From Coriobacteriales bacterium (GTDB lineage: Bacteria > Actinomycetota > Coriobacteriia > Coriobacteriales > UBA8131), in NCBI GenBank assembly GCA_031286975.1, contig JAITTM010000043.1, positions 1-6,279 of the forward strand: DNA of 6,279 nucleotides, given 5' to 3'. Below are positions 1 through 5,815 of this stretch, piece after piece (the first letter of the stretch is position 1; each line of letters opens with the position of its first letter). Under the pieces are notes generated by a model that saw only the letters and a program-made list of their open reading frames with translations, ran no database searches and had not been told where the DNA came from. Both the position numbers and the translations under genes were made by a program.

Positions 1-45
1 ACAGAACTACAACCGGAGATCCGGTTCGTCGGATTCACAACCTAA
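1..45 (+). CDS. murB: C-terminal tail of UDP-N-acetylenolpyruvoylglucosamine reductase (MurB), 5' end outside window
   Basis: Reading from base 1 gives TELQPEIRFVGFTT followed by a TAA stop at 43-45. The LxPEIRxxG pattern matches the end of MurB proteins, which typically close with a Gly-Ile/Val-x-Leu-x-x-Glu-Val-x-x-x-Gly segment. MurB is a cytoplasmic FAD enzyme that uses NADPH to reduce UDP-GlcNAc-enolpyruvate to UDP-MurNAc, the second committed step of peptidoglycan precursor synthesis. The order murC-murB-ftsQ is widespread in bacterial division/cell-wall clusters, so a murB tail directly before ftsQ is expected. Only 14 residues are visible, so the call rests on this short motif plus context. 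The competing reading in frame 2, which belongs to ftsQ, is also open here, so the two genes may overlap. Confidence 0.68.
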   Translation, partial: TELQPEIRFVGFTT

Positions 46-1354
46 GCGCTCAACGCCGCGCCGCCCCCTGACCGAGGCGCAGCAGAGGCAGCGTGCTGAG
101 CGCCTCAAGCGCACCCCCCATCGGCTGCGGGTCGACTATCAGCAGTCGGCAACCAAACACTATGGCGATGAGAGACAGGCGGGTCAACGTCCCCTGACAG
201 GTGGCGCTGACTCCGTGCGCCAAAACCCGTTTCAGCAGCCGACCTATCGTCCTGCTCCGCAGCGTCCTCCTGCAAAACGCGCAAAGACGCAACACGTGAA
301 TGCGCCCCGCGCAATCACGCCGCGAACCGGCACGCCCAAAACCGGCACGCCGCGACAGATTCCCCTACGCACGGGCGTATCGCAAAGCGATACGATGCCC
401 GTCGGTGGCGCAGATGCGCCAAGCCCCCGTCAGGGCACGCAGCGTGCACAGCGCACACAAGGCACGCAGCGCACGCAGAGCGCACAGGGCACACAGCGCA
501 CGCAGGGTACGCAGCGTCCGGTCGAGGCTGTCACGGTTGCCGAGCGCCGTAAGCGCGTGCAGGCAGCCGCACGCAGAAACCGCGGCATCAGCCTGAGGGT
601 CATCGTGATTCCCGCTGTGCTGCTCCTTCTTGTGCTGGCGGGGGTCCTTGTCTACTACTCGAGCCTCTTTGCCATCACCGAGGTGCGGGTCGAGGGGGCA
701 AAGCGCCTGACCGCGGATCATCTGGCGGAGCTTGCTGCCGTGCCCGTCGACTCCACCTTGCTTCGCATCAATACCGACGAGATAACCGAGCGTCTGCAAC
801 AGGATCCCTGGGTCAAATCGGCCGTGGTTGAACGCGAGTTTCCCGCGACCGTCGTGCTTTTGATCGTGGAGCGACCCATAGCGGCTCTGGTGGATATCCC
901 CTCGGACACGGCAACAGGGCCCAACCGGCTCTGGCTCATCTCCGATGACGCCTACTGGCTGAGTTCGGTCGACCTCGAAGGCGAGAGCGTCTGCCAGAAT
1001 GCCTGGGTGCCCAAATCAGAGCTGGATACGCTGATAAGCATCAAGGATGTCTTGCGCACCGTGCAGCCTGTCGAGGGCGCGCTGGTGACCGATGAGGGCG
1101 TGCGCAACGCGCTCAGCATCCTCAACACGTTTACACCGGAGATGCGCTCCAAGGTCGAGAGCGTCTCGGCACCCGATGAGGTCAAGACTTCGCTGTCACT
1201 CAAGAACCACGTGGGGGTCGCCTTTGGTGCCGCCGAGGATATCCCCGCAAAGGAGGCTGCCATCCTGCGCCTGCTCAAGGAGCACGAAGGCAACATCACC
1301 TATATCAACGTGCGCGTAGCCAACCGCGCCTCCTGCCGTCTGCTCGAAGAGTAG
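2..1354 (+). CDS. ftsQ: Cell division protein FtsQ/DivIB, POTRA-domain membrane protein; start unresolved (GTG 215 or upstream of window)
   Basis: FtsQ/DivIB is a bitopic divisome protein that bridges early and late division proteins, with FtsB/FtsL as its partners. Counting from GTG 215 (379 residues), it shows a basic Pro/Gln/Arg-rich tail (1-126) holding a GTQR-type repeat (74-101). A positive patch (RRKR, ARRNR) precedes one membrane helix at about 129-149. A POTRA domain (about 152-221) starts FAITEVRVEG and contains the typical DPWVKSAVVEREFPATV stretch, and a beta domain reaches the TAG at 1352-1354. The tail is far longer than in most FtsQ proteins. The frame has no stop back to base 2, and codons 2-214 still end in G or C about 69% of the time and encode the same kind of basic Gln-rich sequence, so I annotate it as open at the left edge. 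No ATG, GTG or TTG lies in frame before 215. GTG 215 has only a modest AGGTGG about 10 bases upstream. No ftsZ follows; the next gene is a lipid kinase. Confidence 0.85.
   Translation, partial: QNYNRRSGSSDSQPKRSTPRRPLTEAQQRQRAERLKRTPHRLRVDYQQSATKHYGDERQAGQRPLTGGADSVRQNPFQQPTYRPAPQRPPAKRAKTQHVNAPRAITPRTGTPKTGTPRQIPLRTGVSQSDTMPVGGADAPSPRQGTQRAQRTQGTQRTQSAQGTQRTQGTQRPVEAVTVAERRKRVQAAARRNRGISLRVIVIPAVLLLLVLAGVLVYYSSLFAITEVRVEGAKRLTADHLAELAAVPVDSTLLRINTDEITERLQQDPWVKSAVVEREFPATVVLLIVERPIAALVDIPSDTATGPNRLWLISDDAYWLSSVDLEGESVCQNAWVPKSELDTLISIKDVLRTVQPVEGALVTDEGVRNALSILNTFTPEMRSKVESVSAPDEVKTSLSLKNHVGVAFGAAEDIPAKEAAILRLLKEHEGNITYINVRVANRASCRLLEE
325..351 (+). repeat. Short tandem repeat inside ftsQ: two exact 12-bp copies at 15-bp period
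   Basis: AACCGGCACGCC occurs at 325-336 and again at 340-351. The copies are in frame and encode part of an Arg/Lys-Thr-Gly-Thr-Pro pentad repeat in the cytoplasmic tail of FtsQ. This is low-complexity coding sequence rather than a separate element. Confidence 0.6.
434..517 (+). repeat. Degenerate in-frame tandem repeat (GTQR/TQ) in the FtsQ cytoplasmic tail
   Basis: These 28 codons use almost only Gly, Thr, Gln, Arg and Ala. GTQR appears four times, starting at residues 74, 83, 92 and 98 (counted from GTG 215). The spacings are 9, 9 and 6 residues (27, 27 and 18 bp), with AQ or TQ doublets between. At DNA level the unit is close to GGCACGCAGCGC plus CGCACGCAG variants, so the tract could change length by replication slippage without breaking the frame. 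The peptide would be disordered, strongly basic and on the cytoplasmic side of the membrane. Its function is unknown to me. Confidence 0.85.
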
Positions 1355-1421
1355 CAAGGCGGCGCGGCACTCTCTCTTGCGCTTCCTTTGCGCTCTGGTG
1401 TAACGTGTCACAAAAAGCAGG

Positions 1422-1427
1422 TAGAAT
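1422..1427 (+). promoter_or_regulatory. Candidate -10 box upstream of the lipid kinase gene
   Basis: TAGAAT differs from the consensus TATAAT at one position and lies 29 bases before the ATG at 1456, in the 101-bp gap after ftsQ. The hexamer 17 bp upstream (TGTAAC, 1399-1404) is a poor -35 match, so this is only a weak promoter call. If real, transcription would begin near 1434 with a leader of about 22 nt. It would also place the alternative GTG at 1405 upstream of the transcript. Confidence 0.28.
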
Positions 1428-1455
1428 ACGTATTGCAGCAACAGCAAGGGAGCCC

Positions 1456-2382
1456 ATGGAAGCCATACAATCCATTGCCGTTATCATCAATCCCGTCTCG
1501 GGTAGTGGTACTGGCGCACGCATCGCCGCGGAGTTAGCCAAGGAGTTCAAAGCCCGCTTCGAAGGCTATGACCTCACGTTCATCGAAACACGGAGCAAAG
1601 AGCACGCCATCGAGCTCGGCGCTACGCAACGAGCAGACCTTCTCATCATGGTGAGTGGCGACGGCACCGCGCACGATCTTGTCCAGGGCATCATGAGTCG
1701 TCCCCGCGATGTGCGCCCCGCATTCTCGATCATCCCCATCGGCTCGGGCAACGACTACGCACGGACCTTGGGCATTGTGCCAAACGCCCTGGAGGCCGTG
1801 CGTGCGCTGGCTGAGGGCGTGCGCGTCTCCTCGGATGTCGGGCTTTGCAACGATGTGTATTATCTTGAGACCTTGAGCTTTGGTATCGACGCGGCCATTG
1901 CCGCGCAGACCATCGTGCTGCGCCGCACCACCAAGGCGCAGGGTGTGGTGCTCTATGCGCACGCCGCGGTGCTCGCCATCCTCAAGGATCTCAAATCGCA
2001 TCATGCGCGCCTGACCATGAACGGAAGAACATACGAGGACGACTTTCTCATCTGCGCCGTGCAAAACGGCCCAACCTATGGCGGCGGCTTTTGCGTCTCT
2101 CCCCATGCTCGCATAACCGATGGCAAGCTCAACGTCTGTTTTGCGACAAAAGTCGCTACACTGCCTGCGCTGTATTACCTGACGCGTCTGTTTAGGGGCA
2201 CGCACGAGAAGCTCAAGGTCTTTAGCACCGCGGAGGTTGAGCGTATGACCATCGACTTTGACGAGCCCGTGCCCGCGCAGTGGGACGGCGAGCCCCAGAT
2301 GGGCTCCCACTTCGAGGTTGAGATTCTGCCCGGAGCGCTCGACGTGATAGTGCCCAAAGACTCGCCGGTCTTGCGAGGATAG
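1456..2382 (+). CDS. Diacylglycerol/lipid kinase, YegS/DagK (DAGK catalytic domain) family
   Basis: The 308-residue product is typical in length for soluble bacterial lipid kinases of the DgkB/YegS/BmrU type. These transfer phosphate from ATP to diacylglycerol or a related lipid at the inner face of the membrane. Visible motifs in order are the opening strand with NPVSGSG (12-18), the nucleotide loop SGDGT (67-71; family norm GGDGT), IPIGSGND (93-100; norm lPlGTGND), DGKLNV (222-227), and WDGEP (276-280), whose Asp277 and Glu279 align with the conserved DGE acidic residues. I chose ATG 1456 because it has AAGGGAG just upstream (1446-1452) and gives the normal N terminus. GTG 1405 would add 17 atypical residues. 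The stop lies 2 bp before priA, so the two are surely co-transcribed. The exact substrate cannot be read from sequence; sphingosine or undecaprenol-type lipids are possible alternatives. Confidence 0.9.
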   Translation: MEAIQSIAVIINPVSGSGTGARIAAELAKEFKARFEGYDLTFIETRSKEHAIELGATQRADLLIMVSGDGTAHDLVQGIMSRPRDVRPAFSIIPIGSGNDYARTLGIVPNALEAVRALAEGVRVSSDVGLCNDVYYLETLSFGIDAAIAAQTIVLRRTTKAQGVVLYAHAAVLAILKDLKSHHARLTMNGRTYEDDFLICAVQNGPTYGGGFCVSPHARITDGKLNVCFATKVATLPALYYLTRLFRGTHEKLKVFSTAEVERMTIDFDEPVPAQWDGEPQMGSHFEVEILPGALDVIVPKDSPVLRG

Positions 2383-2384
2383 CC

Positions 2385-4811
2385 GTGTTTGCACAGGTCA
2401 TACTCGACATCCCTGCCCGCGCCCTCGACTCCGCCTTCGACTACGCCGTGCCTTCTGAGCTTGCGGCTGTCGCTGAGGTGGGTTGCTGCGTGCTGGTTGA
2501 TTTTGCCAACCGTCCCGCCCTTGGCTATGTGGTCGGGCTCAGTGCCGAGCCCACAGGTGGTTTTGCCGCGGAGAAGATCAAGCCGCTGCGCGAGCTGCTC
2601 TCAACCCCGTACTTCGATGCCGTCTCGGCCCAGCTTGCCCAGTGGATCGCTCGTGAGTATCTGGCTCCTTTGAGTGAGACCATCCACCTGTTCACTCCGC
2701 CAGGGTCTTCTCCGCGCCTGAAGAAGGATGCGGCTGGTACCTGGCAGCTTGTGCATGCCGGTGTTGGGCCGATCGACGATCGCTGGGTGAGCCTCACGGC
2801 TGAGGGGACGACCTTCGAGCCCCAGCGCAACGCCGCCAAGCAGCGCGCCATTATCGAGGCGCTCGCCATCGGGCCCATGCGTGTGGCGGAGCTCACCCTT
2901 GCCGTCTCAAGCCCCGCCGCGTCGCTCAAAGCTCTTGAGAAGCGCGGGGTCATCGCCATTAAGTCACGTCGCCGCCTTCGCGGCCAACGCGCACCGCTGC
3001 CCCCCACTACCGACATCGTCAACCTTACTACGGGTCAGGCGCGCGCCCTCGCCGTGGTTCGAGCGGCGATCCTCCAGGCAGACCCCCTGCCAAGCTCTCC
3101 CTCCGTCATCCTTCTTGATGGCGTGACGGGTTCGGGCAAGACGGAGGTCTACCTGCAGGCGATCCGTTGCGTGCTTGAAGCGGGTGGTACTGCCTGCGTG
3201 CTCGTGCCCGAGATAGCGCTCACCCCGCAGACGGTGGCGCGCTTCAGGGCACGCTTTGGCGAGCAGGTCGCCGTGCTGCACTCGCGCCTGAGTGCCGGCG
3301 AGCGCTTCGACCAGTGGGATATGCTGCGCAGTGGCGTAGCCCGCGTGGTGGTGGGCGCGCGCTCCGCGCTCTTCGCCCCGATGAGCGACCTCAGGCTCAT
3401 CGTGATAGACGAGGAGCACGAGGGCAGCTACAAGCAGGGTTCAGCCCCTCGTTATGTGACGCGTGATGTCGCCCAAAAGCTCGCCTCCCTGCGCGGCGCG
3501 ACCCTGCTGCTGGGCAGTGCGACTCCCTCCCTCGAATCGCTTGAGGCCTGCGCAGATGCTGGTAGGCCTGGCTTTGAGATGCCTGCGGCAGCGGTGTCAG
3601 ATGCCCGCGCGCAGGCAAGCCCCTGCACCCGCGTGGCGCTTCTTGAGCGGGCGACGGGGCAGCCGCTGCCGCCCATCCAGGTTGTCAACCTCAGTGCGGA
3701 GTTTCATGCGGGCAACAAGTCCATGTTCTCGCATGCCCTGCGCGACGGGCTTCTCCAGACCATCGAGCGCGAAGAGAAGGCCGTGCTCCTGCTCAACAAG
3801 CGGGGATTCGCCTCCTTTCTGCTCTGCCGCGACTGCGGCTACGTGCCCAGCTGCGAGCACTGCGCCACCTCGCTGACCTACCACGTGAGCACAGCACACG
3901 CGACGGGCGGTTTTCTCCTTTGCCATCACTGTGGCGAGCGGCATCCAACGCCTGCCCTCTGCCCCGATTGCGAGAGCCCCTACCTCAAGCAGCTTGGTCC
4001 CGGCACGCAGTTCGCCTACGAGCAGCTCCGGCAGATCCTGCCGGAGGGCACGCCCATCATCCGCATGGATGCCGACACCACCAAGGGCAAGGACGGGCAC
4101 GAGAAGCTGCTCGACGAGTTTATCGCCGCCAAGACGGGCGTGCTGCTCGGCACACAGATGATAGCCAAGGGCCTGGACTTTCCTGAGGTCACCTTGGTGG
4201 GCGTGCTCATCGCAGACACCTCCCTCAAGTTTCCCGATTTTCGTGCGCCTGAGCGCACCTATCAGCTGCTCGAGCAGGTGGCCGGCCGCGCCGGGCGCGC
4301 GCAGAAGGACGGGCGCGTCATCGTGCAGACCTACTGGCCCGAGCACGCCGCCATACGCGCAGCCGCGGCGCATGACCGCGAGATACTTTTTGAGGAGGAG
4401 CGCGCCGTCCGCCGCGAGCTGGGTTATCCGCCCTATGCACGCCTCGCGAACATCCTCATCTGGGGCACGGATCTCAAGGCGGTGACCGCCGCCGCCCTGC
4501 AACTTGCCCAGGTGATCGAGGCAGCGCTTGTGGCAAATCAAGGCTCGGTTCCAGCATCGGGAAAGAAGGACGCGGATAACCCCCCCTCGTTTCTCTCCCA
4601 AGCTCCCGCCGCGACAACCGAGGCCTGGCAGCTGCTCGGGCCCAGCCCCTGTGTGCTCTCCCGGCGGCAGGGGAGTCACCGCTGGCACATCATCATCAAG
4701 GCACCTGCGGGCGCGGACATCCCCGGTTTTCTCGCCCCCCTCCTTAAGGCGCGCAAGGCGACTCCCACTGTGACGGTGGCCGTCGATATCGACCCCTACG
4801 ACATGATGTGA
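2385..4811 (+). CDS. priA: Primosomal protein N' (PriA), replication-restart helicase
   Basis: PriA recognises stalled or repaired forks and reloads the replicative helicase. The 808-residue product shows the N-terminal 3'-DNA-end-binding domain (about 1-105) and a winged-helix-like segment (about 140-205). Helicase lobe 1 has Walker A GVTGSGKT (246-253), DEEH (342-345) and GSATPS (377-382). The zinc-binding block carries eight Cys in four pairs (481/484, 490/493, 513/516, 526/529). Lobe 2 has GTQMIAKGLDFP (589-600) and QVAGRAGR (631-638). The C-terminal domain ends VDIDP. All helicase and zinc residues are present, unlike PriA proteins of some Actinobacteria that have lost helicase motifs. 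Two stretches look longer than usual: about 386-430, before the zinc block, and about 717-748, before LGPSP. The start is GTG, with GAGGA (2375-2379) five bases upstream, overlapping the end of the kinase gene. The nearness of def fits a common priA-def-fmt cluster. Confidence 0.97.
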   Translation: MFAQVILDIPARALDSAFDYAVPSELAAVAEVGCCVLVDFANRPALGYVVGLSAEPTGGFAAEKIKPLRELLSTPYFDAVSAQLAQWIAREYLAPLSETIHLFTPPGSSPRLKKDAAGTWQLVHAGVGPIDDRWVSLTAEGTTFEPQRNAAKQRAIIEALAIGPMRVAELTLAVSSPAASLKALEKRGVIAIKSRRRLRGQRAPLPPTTDIVNLTTGQARALAVVRAAILQADPLPSSPSVILLDGVTGSGKTEVYLQAIRCVLEAGGTACVLVPEIALTPQTVARFRARFGEQVAVLHSRLSAGERFDQWDMLRSGVARVVVGARSALFAPMSDLRLIVIDEEHEGSYKQGSAPRYVTRDVAQKLASLRGATLLLGSATPSLESLEACADAGRPGFEMPAAAVSDARAQASPCTRVALLERATGQPLPPIQVVNLSAEFHAGNKSMFSHALRDGLLQTIEREEKAVLLLNKRGFASFLLCRDCGYVPSCEHCATSLTYHVSTAHATGGFLLCHHCGERHPTPALCPDCESPYLKQLGPGTQFAYEQLRQILPEGTPIIRMDADTTKGKDGHEKLLDEFIAAKTGVLLGTQMIAKGLDFPEVTLVGVLIADTSLKFPDFRAPERTYQLLEQVAGRAGRAQKDGRVIVQTYWPEHAAIRAAAAHDREILFEEERAVRRELGYPPYARLANILIWGTDLKAVTAAALQLAQVIEAALVANQGSVPASGKKDADNPPSFLSQAPAATTEAWQLLGPSPCVLSRRQGSHRWHIIIKAPAGADIPGFLAPLLKARKATPTVTVAVDIDPYDMM

Positions 4812-4874
4812 GCAGGGCTGTCCCCGCGCAGTGAACATTCCTCCAACGCCTTGGCAAAAGATTGCAAATCACGC

Positions 4875-4902
4875 TCCACAAAATGGGCAAAGCGGCTACA
4901 AT
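4875..4902 (+). promoter_or_regulatory. Candidate promoter for fic-def
   Basis: TACAAT at 4897-4902 is one base off the -10 consensus. With a 16-bp spacer, TCCACA (4875-4880) matches four of six bases of the -35 consensus TTGACA. Transcription would start near 4909, giving a leader of about 140 nt before fic. The match is moderate, and read-through from priA is also possible. Confidence 0.4.
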
Positions 4903-4934
4903 GAGAAGCATCAGACAAGCGCTCATCTTAAGGG

Positions 4935-5027
4935 AGCAGGGCTCACAGTAAGAGCACTGCCTAAGAGGGGGCAGACCCTTGAGCCCGCCTGCTGAGATGG
5001 TGAGAACACAGGTACGAGATGAACCTG
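4935..5027 (+). promoter_or_regulatory. Potential structured leader RNA upstream of fic; class not recognised
   Basis: AGCAG (4935-4939) can pair with CTGCT (4989-4993), and GGCTC (4940-4944) with GAGCC (4981-4985). This makes a ten-pair stem with a three-base bulge on the 3' side. Inside it CTGCC (4957-4961) can pair with GGCAG (4970-4974) around an eight-base loop, leaving a purine-rich internal loop (4945-4956). A second hairpin, CAGGT/ACCTG (5009-5013 with 5023-5027) and a nine-base loop, lies just before the ribosome-binding site. The pairings were found by eye. I do not recognise a known riboswitch: there is no T-box TGGNACCGCG and no complete TPP core. It may be an unlisted cis-regulatory RNA or chance folding in GC-rich DNA. 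Confidence 0.3.
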
Positions 5028-5050
5028 GTATATATACGAAAGGAGACCAC

Positions 5051-5791
5051 ATGAGTGACGAATTGGACGTGCTTATTCGCGAGGTAGATAAGAAGAAGGC
5101 AGAACTCGGCATAAAGCCCCCGCTCGCTCCCGACGCAGAAGAAGCGTACAAGGAGCGATTTTTGTTTGAGAGTATCTATCACTCAAACGCGATCGACGGC
5201 AACAGGCTCACGCTGGAGGAGGTCAAGCAGCTCCTGACCCAGAACGAGGTTATTCCTGGCAAGACGCTGAGCGACCATCTGAGTATCGTGGGGTATCGCG
5301 ACGCGACCTTGCAGGCGCAGCGCTACATACGTGATAAGACCCGCATCACCGAGCATGAGATTAAGAAGCTCCACTACAAGCTGCTCATCGATCAGCAGGC
5401 GGTGAGTGGTGAATACCGCGACTACAACCTCATGATCCACGGGCATCGCCCCACCTCCTACGAGAAGGTGCCCTACAAGATGGTGCAGATCACCGAGGCT
5501 CGTCCCTCCGAGGACAAGCATCCCATCGAGAGCATCGCCTTCTTCCACCTGCGCCTTGAGAAGATACATCCCTTTGGCGACGGCAATGGGCGCGTTGGCC
5601 GCATCATCCTCAATGTCATGCTCGAGCAGCTGGGGTATCCCGCTGTCATCGTCACACTTGATGACAAGCAGCGCTACTATGCGGCGCTTTCTGCCTACGA
5701 CGGACTCAACGGTAATCCGGATGTCGAGCCCATGCAGCTGTTGCTGGCAGAGTTGCTCATCCGCCAACTGGACGAGCTCCTGGCGCTTTAG
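5051..5791 (+). CDS. Fic-domain protein, probable AMP-transferase of the self-inhibited (class II) type
   Basis: Fic enzymes usually transfer AMP from ATP to a hydroxyl of a target protein. The 246-residue product has the full catalytic signature HPFGDGNGRVGR (173-184), with His173 as the general base, the acidic Mg-binding Asp177, and the phosphate-binding GNGR. A flap-like stretch lies at about 120-140 (GEYRDYN...). An N-terminal SNAIDGN (45-51) sits where class II Fic proteins carry the inhibitory (S/T)xxxE(G/N) helix, but Asp49 replaces the usual Glu. No signal peptide or membrane helix is visible, so it should act in the cytoplasm. ATG 5051 is chosen for its strong AAAGGAG at 5039-5045; an in-frame TTG at 4979 has no such site. 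No antitoxin-like gene is adjacent. The gene lies between priA and def, 24 bp before def, and is probably co-transcribed with it. The target protein cannot be inferred. Confidence 0.92.
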   Translation: MSDELDVLIREVDKKKAELGIKPPLAPDAEEAYKERFLFESIYHSNAIDGNRLTLEEVKQLLTQNEVIPGKTLSDHLSIVGYRDATLQAQRYIRDKTRITEHEIKKLHYKLLIDQQAVSGEYRDYNLMIHGHRPTSYEKVPYKMVQITEARPSEDKHPIESIAFFHLRLEKIHPFGDGNGRVGRIILNVMLEQLGYPAVIVTLDDKQRYYAALSAYDGLNGNPDVEPMQLLLAELLIRQLDELLAL

Positions 5792-5815
5792 CCGCAGGTT
5801 CCCCGAGGTAGAAGC

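Larger units (their letters stand above)
4812..5050 (+). other. 239-bp intergenic region between priA and fic, with promoter-like and foldable RNA sequence
   Basis: The stretch after the priA stop carries no convincing gene. Its first 50 bp contain no hairpin followed by a T run, so I see no intrinsic terminator for priA. A -10-like TACAAT sits at 4897-4902. Beyond it are complementary segments able to form a leader structure (4935-5027), then an AT-rich palindrome GTATATATAC (5028-5037) and a strong AAAGGAG (5039-5045) five bases before the fic ATG. A 22-codon reading frame (4883-4951) has no ribosome-binding site and is not called. Confidence 0.6.

Noticed and set aside
434..517. CRISPR-like array
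   Set aside because: Units are 9-27 bp with no unique spacers and are in frame within ftsQ, so this is a coding repeat.
365..799. Minus-strand frame with Leu-Arg-Ala-Leu-Cys-Ala repeats
   Set aside because: The repeats are only the antisense reading of the ftsQ GTQR tract.
1354..1380. GCAAG/CTTGC as an intrinsic terminator after ftsQ
   Set aside because: The stem is only five pairs with a 17-base loop and no T run follows.
1405..1455. GTG 1405 as the lipid-kinase start
   Set aside because: It adds 17 residues before the family's normal N-terminal strand, overlaps a -10-like box, and lacks a good ribosome-binding site, whereas ATG 1456 has one.
3597..4838. Long minus-strand open frame opposite priA
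   Set aside because: It lies wholly opposite strongly conserved priA coding sequence, its protein has no recognisable domain, and long antisense frames are expected in GC-rich coding DNA.
4883..4951. 22-codon plus-strand frame as a leader peptide or small antitoxin
   Set aside because: No ribosome-binding site precedes it, its start overlaps the candidate promoter, and it lacks the Fic-inhibiting SxxxE(G/N) motif.
4980..5030. TPP riboswitch or T-box in the fic leader
   Set aside because: GCTGAGAT and TGAACCTG recall pieces of a TPP aptamer, but the order and spacing and the rest of the core are missing; the T-box TGGNACCGCG is also absent.
4979..5050. TTG-initiated N-terminal extension of Fic
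   Set aside because: The added 24 residues are encoded by the leader and ribosome-binding-site region; ATG 5051 has a strong AAAGGAG at ideal spacing.
4744..5151. Minus-strand 135-codon frame across the priA-fic gap with a hydrophobic segment
   Set aside because: It begins inside fic and ends inside priA, has no convincing ribosome-binding site, and the hydrophobic stretch comes from non-coding sequence that looks like a plus-strand leader.
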